DNA of 11,255 nucleotides from the NCBI GenBank assembly GCA_030587605.1, contig JAUQYT010000103.1:1-11255 (forward strand), written 5' to 3'. The DNA comes from Candidatus Njordarchaeum guaymasense (GTDB taxonomy: Archaea; Asgardarchaeota; Njordarchaeia; Njordarchaeales; Njordarchaeaceae). A program made the position numbers and the translations under genes. Position 1 is the stretch's first letter; the number at the start of each line of letters is the position of its first letter. Under the pieces are notes generated by a model that saw only the letters and a program-made list of their open reading frames with translations, did no database searches and was not told the DNA's origin. Below are positions 6,747-11,255 of the stretch, piece after piece.

Positions 6747-9248
6747 ATGGCCAAGCAAGAGGAGAAACCGACAGAGAAAACTGTAGTCAGGATAAGTGGT
6801 ATGCATTGTGCTTCCTGCGCACAAACAATAGAGAGACGTCTAAAGCGCGAAAAAGGAATAGCGGAAGCCAACGTGAGTTTCGCCACCGAGAAAGCAGTTG
6901 TAGAATATGACCCAAACAAAGTGAACCTCGGTAAAATCGGCAACGCAATCAGAGAATCGGGCTATGAGCCGATAGGAATCCCAAAGGAAGGAGAAAAAGA
7001 GCAAATCAGGAAGATCACCATCAAGGTCACTGGCATGACATGCGCCTCATGTGCAGCAACAGTTGAGAGGTCCCTCAAGAGACTGAAGGGCGTGAAGTCA
7101 GCCAACGTGAATATAACAACTGAGAAGGCGGTAGTGGAGTATTCTCCAGATAGATTGTCAATAATGGATTTACGAAAAGCGATCCAAGACGCGGGCTACG
7201 GAGTGGAATCAGAGGAGGAAGTTGATAAGTCGGTTGAGGAGATGAAGCGCGCCCGCAGAAGAATGTTTGTTGCGTGGCTGTTCACTATACCGATCATTGC
7301 CTGGATGATTCCGGATATGGTGCTCGGCATGGTTTGGCCGGACATGACGATCTACAATTTGGGCATTATACTGCTGGCGGCGCCCGTGATTTTCGGGGCT
7401 GGGTTCCCGACGCTTCGCTCAGCTGTGAAGTCAATCATCCACAAGGACGCCAATATGGATGTCCTCATCATGATGGGAACCACGATATCCTTCCTCACTG
7501 GGCCACCTGTCTTCTTCACGTCCATTCTGAACTACGCGGGAGTGGGTGGCATGATCATGTCGTTCCATCTCACTGGCAGGTATGTTGAAGCGAAAGCCAG
7601 AGGAAGGAGCTCACAAGCTATCAAGCGATTGATGACGCTTGAAGCGAAGTCTGCAAGAATCTTGGTTAAGGGCAAAGAGAAAGAGGTTCCCATCCAAGAA
7701 GTGAAGATCGGAGACATAATGATTGTCCGCCCCGGTGAGAAGATACCCACAGATGGGGTTGTTGTTGAAGGGGAAAGCTCTGTTGATGAATCCATGGCGA
7801 CAGGTGAATCAATGCCCGTCCCGAAGAAAGTCGGTAATGAGGCCATTGGGGCAACGGTGAACCAAGAAGGGTTGCTGAAAGTCAAGGCTACGAAGATCGG
7901 TGCGGATACTTTCCTCTCACAAGTCATAAAGATGGTTGAGGAAGCCCAAGGAACAAAGGTTCCTATTCAGCAGTTCGCTGACAAGGTTACGAGATACTTC
8001 GTTCCTACAGTTTTGCTGATCGCCTTGTCCACCTTCGTCTCGTGGATGACCATCACGCAAGTCATGGAGGTCGTGGCTAGCTGGGCTGCTCCCTTCTTGC
8101 CTTGGGTTAACTTGAGCCAAGCAACTTTCATGCTCGCAATCTTCGCGACAGTCGCTACCCTGGTGATTGCGTGTCCTTGCGCCTTGGGTTTGGCAACTCC
8201 CACAGCCCTAATGGTGGGAACAGGGATGGGCGCAGAGCGTGGAATCCTGATCAGGAAAGGAGAGGCCATACAGACCGCAAGGGAAGTAAAAGCCGTGATC
8301 CTCGATAAGACGGGAACGCTAACAAAGGGCAAACCCGAAGTGACGGATATTATCGCTCTCGGCACTAATCCCGGTGCCGAGAATAAGGTGCTGTACTATG
8401 CTGCAAGTCTTGAGCGAGGCTCTGAACACCCACTGGCTCAGGCTTTAGTCAGCAAAGCCCGTAAGAAGAGGATAAAGCTGGACGAACCCAAGTCCTTCAA
8501 GGAAGTAAAGGGGATGGGCGTGGAAGGTTCAGTGAACGGCACTCAAGTGCTCGTTGGCAAACCAGAAATGCTAGGATCGCATGCTGTTAGTGCTGACGCG
8601 GAGAAGGAATTCAAAAAGTTACAAAATGAAGCTAAGACGACGATTGTTGTGGCAGTAGATAAAAAGATAATTGGCATCATCGGTATCGCGGATACTCTGA
8701 AAGAGGATACGGTTGATGCTATACGTGAACTTGAGGGCATGGGACTGAAAACTATAATGCTTACGGGTGACAACCGTAGAACCGCTGAAGCCATCGCGAA
8801 ACAGGTTGGAATAAGCGATATATACGCGGAAGTAATGCCAGACGAGAAATTGAATGTGGTCAAAAAGGCGCAGAAAAAGTATGGTATTGTTGCAATGGTT
8901 GGAGACGGGATAAATGATGCTCCCGCCCTGACTCAGGCAAATGTGGGTGTGGCCATTGGAACGGGAACCGATATTGCGATTGAAGCAGGGGACATAATCC
9001 TAGTGAGGGGAGACATTTCCGGCTTGGTCAGCGCCGTTAAACTTTCAAAAGCCACCTTTAGGAAGATAAAGCAGAATCTCTTCTGGGCGCTAATCTACAA
9101 TATCGTTATGATACCACTTGCCATCTTTGGGCTACTTCACCCTGTTATCGCCGAGATATGTATGGCGTTAAGCTCAATAACCGTGGTGTCGAATGCTAAC
9201 CTATTGAGGCGTGCAAATACTGAACCCTCATACCTAAAACAGAAATAG
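6747..9248 (+). CDS. copA: Cu+-exporting P1B-1-type ATPase with two HMA domains
   Basis: This 833-residue membrane pump uses ATP to move Cu+ (or Ag+) out of the cytoplasm. Two N-terminal heavy-metal-associated domains carry GMHCASC (18-24) and GMTCASC (96-102). About eight membrane helices follow from residue 170. The actuator domain has TGES at 352-355. The membrane metal site is CPC at 476-478. The phosphorylation domain has DKTGT at 520-524 with the aspartate that is phosphorylated, HP at 561-562, TGDN at 673-676 and GDGINDAP at 719-726. The last two helices carry N777-x6-YN-x4-P790 and M806-xx-SS, the signature that marks the Cu+ group (P1B-1) among heavy-metal ATPases. The length is normal and no key residue is missing. 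GAGGAG at 6733-6738 is a well-placed ribosome site for the ATG at 6747. A YHS-domain gene follows 105 bases downstream and is probably part of the same unit. Confidence 0.97.
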   Translation: MAKQEEKPTEKTVVRISGMHCASCAQTIERRLKREKGIAEANVSFATEKAVVEYDPNKVNLGKIGNAIRESGYEPIGIPKEGEKEQIRKITIKVTGMTCASCAATVERSLKRLKGVKSANVNITTEKAVVEYSPDRLSIMDLRKAIQDAGYGVESEEEVDKSVEEMKRARRRMFVAWLFTIPIIAWMIPDMVLGMVWPDMTIYNLGIILLAAPVIFGAGFPTLRSAVKSIIHKDANMDVLIMMGTTISFLTGPPVFFTSILNYAGVGGMIMSFHLTGRYVEAKARGRSSQAIKRLMTLEAKSARILVKGKEKEVPIQEVKIGDIMIVRPGEKIPTDGVVVEGESSVDESMATGESMPVPKKVGNEAIGATVNQEGLLKVKATKIGADTFLSQVIKMVEEAQGTKVPIQQFADKVTRYFVPTVLLIALSTFVSWMTITQVMEVVASWAAPFLPWVNLSQATFMLAIFATVATLVIACPCALGLATPTALMVGTGMGAERGILIRKGEAIQTAREVKAVILDKTGTLTKGKPEVTDIIALGTNPGAENKVLYYAASLERGSEHPLAQALVSKARKKRIKLDEPKSFKEVKGMGVEGSVNGTQVLVGKPEMLGSHAVSADAEKEFKKLQNEAKTTIVVAVDKKIIGIIGIADTLKEDTVDAIRELEGMGLKTIMLTGDNRRTAEAIAKQVGISDIYAEVMPDEKLNVVKKAQKKYGIVAMVGDGINDAPALTQANVGVAIGTGTDIAIEAGDIILVRGDISGLVSAVKLSKATFRKIKQNLFWALIYNIVMIPLAIFGLLHPVIAEICMALSSITVVSNANLLRRANTEPSYLKQK

Positions 9249-9339
9249 TTGATATGCAATAGTAAAAGAAATAGGAGAGAAGAGAATAGACGGACGTAAG
9301 TGCACTGATATTGGAGATAGTTCCCCGAGAATAATGAAG

Positions 9340-9346
9340 GGAGGTG
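9340..9346 (+). promoter_or_regulatory. Strong ribosome binding site for the YHS gene
   Basis: GGGAGGTG-like sequence (GGAGGTG at 9340-9346) ends seven bases before the ATG at 9354. It matches the 3' end of 16S rRNA closely and confirms the start of the very short gene that follows. Confidence 0.7.
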
Positions 9347-9353
9347 AAACGGT

Positions 9354-9500
9354 ATGGCGAGAGACCCAGTTTGTGGAATGGAAGTCAAAGAGAGAACGGC
9401 TAAGTTCAAGTCCAATTATAAGGACAGGACCTATTTCTTCTGCGCCAAGGGATGCAAGGATAGGTTTGATTCTGAGCCACAGAAATACGTCAAGAAATAG
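9354..9500 (+). CDS. Small YHS/TRASH-domain metal-binding protein
   Basis: This 48-residue protein is a nearly minimal YHS domain, a small metal-binding fold related to TRASH. It reads MARDPVCGMEV, then TYFFCAKGCKDRF and EPQKYVKK. Likely ligands are C7, C30 and C34, giving a C-x22-C-x3-C pattern, and the DPVCGM and YFFC-x3-C-x3-F elements are family hallmarks. Such domains are often fused to the N-terminus of copper ATPases or encoded next to them. Here it is a separate gene 105 bases after copA, which itself has HMA domains but no YHS domain. It probably binds Cu+ or another soft metal and acts as a chaperone, buffer or sensor for the pump; the exact role is inferred. A strong GGAGGTG ribosome site supports the ATG. 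A hairpin with a T-run lies 45 bases after the stop. Confidence 0.9.
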   Translation: MARDPVCGMEVKERTAKFKSNYKDRTYFFCAKGCKDRFDSEPQKYVKK

Positions 9501-9544
9501 TCATCAAAGGTAGTTGCGAATTAGAATAAACACCTCTCTTACCT

Positions 9545-9570
9545 TGGCTTTAGGCCACTTTCTCTTTTTT
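9545..9570 (+). terminator. Short hairpin and T-run, terminator of the copA-YHS unit
   Basis: TGGC (9545-9548) and GCCA (9554-9557) form a four-base stem with a TTTAG loop, followed by CTTTCTCTTTTTT ending at 9570. The T-rich tail is the stronger signal. It would end the copA-YHS transcript before the larE-like gene. Confidence 0.45.
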
Positions 9571-9657
9571 GTTGCGGTATTCTTAGACAGAAAGTCTTCA
9601 CAATTGGTGCGACCCTTGCCAGAGTCGTAGTTCTCTTTGTTATAGGGATGAGTCTTC

Positions 9658-10485
9658 ATGGAAGAGGCGTTGCGTCGTAAATATGAGGTACTGAGAGGTT
9701 TCATTCAGGAGAAAGGCAAAAACGGAGCTGTAATCGCCTTCTCCGGAGGAGTTGATAGTTCAACCCTGGCAGCTGTCTGTTTCGATGTACTGCGAGAACG
9801 AGTAGTGGCTGTGACCGCCAAATCTCAAACGTATCCCCGTGAAGAGCTTAAGGAAGCTAAAAAGGTGGCTAGAGAGATAGGCATCAAACACTACATCGTA
9901 GAAACCAATGAACTCTCAAACGAGGACTTTGCCAAGAACCCGGAGAACCGATGCTATTACTGTAAGGGCGAGTTGCTCGACGTGTTACGAGACTATGCAG
10001 CCAAACTTGGGTTCAAAGTCGTCTTCGAAGGCACAAACTACAGTGACTTGAGTGGACATAGACCTGGATTCAAAGCCATCAAGGAAAAGAAAAATGTTTT
10101 CAGCCCTTGGGTTGAAGCCAAGATCACCAAGGAAGAGATCAGAGAACTAGCAAGAGAATTGGGTCTCTCCACCTACGACAAACCTGCTTCACCTTGCTTA
10201 GCCTCCCGCATACCTTACGGGGAGAGGATTACGGAAGAGCGACTCAAGAGAATTGAGTCAGCTGAGCGAGTGATAAGGAAAATCACTGGAGTTAAGGAAC
10301 TCCGGGTTCGTGACCATGGGAACCTAGCAAGAATAGAGGTCGGTAGTACCGAGCGAGGCTTACTCTTCAACTTGGAGCTTATGGATAGGATCGTAGGGGA
10401 ACTCAAAAAGCTGGGATTCAAGTTCATCACTATGGATTTAGAGGGATATAGAACAGGGAGCCTGCTAGCTGCCGTGAAAAAATAG
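9658..10485 (+). CDS. larE: LarE-family ATP-dependent sulfur transferase, three-cysteine type
   Basis: This 275-residue PP-loop protein matches LarE, which activates pyridinium dicarboxylate mononucleotide with ATP and inserts sulfur during synthesis of the nickel-pincer nucleotide cofactor of lactate racemase and related enzymes. SGGVDSS at 29-35 is the ATP-pyrophosphatase loop. RCYYCK gives C99 and C102, and SPCLASRIPYG gives C180. The end (DLEGYRTGSL) is also typical of the family. In the well-studied Lactobacillus enzyme a single cysteine, at the position of C180, gives up its sulfur. Members with three cysteines, as here, are known to bind a [4Fe-4S] cluster that carries the sulfur and can work repeatedly, so this one is probably of that kind. 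No larB, larC or larA gene is visible, so the function could be related rather than identical. The ATG at 9658 has no strong ribosome site or TATA box. The gene converges on the HXXEE gene with an 8-base gap. Confidence 0.87.
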   Translation: MEEALRRKYEVLRGFIQEKGKNGAVIAFSGGVDSSTLAAVCFDVLRERVVAVTAKSQTYPREELKEAKKVAREIGIKHYIVETNELSNEDFAKNPENRCYYCKGELLDVLRDYAAKLGFKVVFEGTNYSDLSGHRPGFKAIKEKKNVFSPWVEAKITKEEIRELARELGLSTYDKPASPCLASRIPYGERITEERLKRIESAERVIRKITGVKELRVRDHGNLARIEVGSTERGLLFNLELMDRIVGELKKLGFKFITMDLEGYRTGSLLAAVKK

Positions 10486-10493
10486 GCAGTTCT

Positions 10494-10988
10494 TTACAGA
10501 TACACGGAAAGAGAAGCCAAGATCATTGTCCCAGTTATGAATGTGAGAACCCCCGAGACGCAACCGGAGAAGTACTTCCCCCGTTTTAGAGCCGTCCCGC
10601 AGTGAAGGATACCATTGCCAACCCCTACGAGAGCCATACCCACTCCGAAAAACCACGACCATGATGCTCCAAGATAGATCGGCCAGTAGAAGGCAAGCAT
10701 GACCGCGTTCAAGATGATGTTGAGGGAAATGAAAAAGGCACGGTCCATCATTGGCTCTCTACTTTGCGAACGCCTCCGAAACGCAGATAGTGGAGTCACC
10801 CTGATTTGGATCCAGAATTTTGTCGCGTATTCCTCGAGGCTGTGAACCATCTGCGCGAGACATAGTAGCAGGTAGAATGTTGCAGAGAACGAAACGGTGA
10901 CCTTGAAGGCATCCAAGACAAACCCGAACAGTAAAGATAAAACTACTAGGGCTGCGACGGCCAGAACAACGGGTTTGAAAATTCTCAT
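10494..10988 (-). CDS. HXXEE-motif multi-pass membrane protein
   Basis: This 164-residue membrane protein has about four or five hydrophobic helices: roughly residues 6-26, 33-48, 84-103, 110-130 and 140-160. A basic, arginine-rich loop lies near 63-83 (AFRRRSQSRE). H49-SL-E52-E53 gives the HXXEE motif that names a family of uncharacterised membrane proteins, and N125-GIL-H129 adds another polar pair inside the membrane region. Polar residues at membrane depth suggest metal binding or an enzyme site, but no function is established. The ATG at 10988 is the first start after an in-frame TGA two codons upstream. A TATA-like box centred about 27 bases before it suggests a leaderless message. The 3' end meets larE tail to tail. 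Confidence 0.75.
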   Translation of the reverse strand: MRIFKPVVLAVAALVVLSLLFGFVLDAFKVTVSFSATFYLLLCLAQMVHSLEEYATKFWIQIRVTPLSAFRRRSQSREPMMDRAFFISLNIILNAVMLAFYWPIYLGASWSWFFGVGMALVGVGNGILHCGTALKRGKYFSGCVSGVLTFITGTMILASLSVYL

Positions 10989-11010
10989 GCCTCAATGCTC
11001 AGCTTAACAC

Positions 11011-11018
11011 GTATATGA
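11011..11018 (-). promoter_or_regulatory. TATA-like box for the HXXEE gene (leaderless)
   Basis: On the - strand this reads TCATATAC. Its centre lies about 27 bases before the A of the ATG at 10988, exactly the archaeal TATA-to-start distance, so transcription would begin at or next to the start codon. The lack of a spaced Shine-Dalgarno sequence agrees with a leaderless message. Confidence 0.45.
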
Positions 11019-11052
11019 AACTGATGATTGGTGGCCTAAAAGACTAAACCCG

Positions 11053-11060
11053 TTAAATAA
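11053..11060 (+). promoter_or_regulatory. TATA-like box for the luciferase-like oxidoreductase gene
   Basis: TTAAATAA is a good archaeal TATA-like box. Transcription would start near 11083, which lies after the upstream ATG at 11078 and about ten bases before the ATG at 11093. This favours the second ATG as the real start. Confidence 0.45.
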
Positions 11061-11092
11061 CCGTTCATCCGTATCTTATGTGGGAAGCTAAA

Positions 11093-11255
11093 ATGCAGTT
11101 TGGGGTAGTCCTCCACGTTTCAGCGACTTATGCAACATGGGCTACACTGTCGAGTATTGCTAAAGAAGCGGAGCTTCTAGGATATGATTCTGTATGGGTT
11201 TCAGATCACCTCATTTCGCCTAGCGGTCGTCCGTACGCATTGGAATCTTGGACAG
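11093..11255 (+). CDS. Luciferase-like (LLM) flavin/F420 oxidoreductase, N-terminal part
   Basis: Only the first 54 codons are present; the gene runs past the window end. The protein starts MQFGVVLH, a typical first beta strand of the luciferase-like TIM-barrel family. It continues with AKEAELLGYDSVWVSDHL, the family's most recognisable N-terminal segment, and ends with ALESWT, where the next helix begins. Members use FMN or coenzyme F420 to carry out hydride transfer on varied substrates; in archaea F420 is the likely cofactor, but the substrate cannot be told from this piece. An in-frame ATG at 11078 would add five residues (MWEAK). I chose 11093 because family members usually begin directly with this strand and because the upstream TATA-like box places the transcript start after 11078. 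Confidence 0.85.
   Translation, partial: MQFGVVLHVSATYATWATLSSIAKEAELLGYDSVWVSDHLISPSGRPYALESWT

Noticed and set aside
7532..8365. Two - strand open frames of about 131 codons inside copA
   Set aside because: They are antisense to conserved ATPase motifs and have no recognisable content, so they are shadows of the coding strand.
9299..9306. Perfect 8-base palindrome AGTGCACT before the YHS gene
   Set aside because: The symmetry does not extend beyond eight bases and no second copy was seen, so chance is sufficient.

Overview
The window most likely comes from an uncultivated archaeon. The glutamate dehydrogenase is of the type common in archaea. Several genes have TATA-like boxes at archaeal spacing, and one of them looks leaderless. 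Other genes carry GGAGG-type ribosome binding sites, and a LarE-like protein and a probable F420-type luciferase-like oxidoreductase are present. A TACK-type lineage such as Bathyarchaeia would fit, but that is an inference from gene content only. Gaps between genes are short, all under 250 bases. I see no tRNA, rRNA, CRISPR array, transposase or insertion sequence.

Layout. (1) Bases 2-727 hold the 3' part of a glutamate dehydrogenase gene, followed by a pyrimidine-rich, terminator-like stretch. (2) Bases 932-6502 form the least ordinary part. A 706-residue NPPF-type DNA amino-methyltransferase on the + strand converges on a 652-residue SPPY-type DNA methyltransferase on the - strand. Divergent from the second enzyme, across an AT-rich 227-base spacer, lies a 408-residue, mostly helical protein of unknown function. 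No restriction nuclease is recognisable. The block could be a solitary or paired DNA-modification locus, or an undescribed defence or epigenetic module, but this rests on gene content and order alone. (3) Bases 6747-9500 are a copper-handling unit: a two-HMA-domain Cu+-exporting P1B-1 ATPase followed by a 48-residue YHS/TRASH-type metal-binding protein. (4) Bases 9658-10485 encode a LarE-family PP-loop sulfur transferase of the three-cysteine kind, which suggests an Fe-S cluster-dependent enzyme. (5) Bases 10494-10988, on the - strand, encode a small multi-pass membrane protein with an HXXEE motif. (6) From 11093 the window runs off the end in the first 54 codons of a luciferase-like oxidoreductase.

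How the genes work together. The clearest functional pair is the Cu+ ATPase with the YHS protein, which probably binds or delivers metal to the pump or senses it. The two methyltransferases and the helical protein may form a second unit, linked only by proximity and by the shared divergent promoter spacer. The remaining genes look like independent single-gene units with their own signals.
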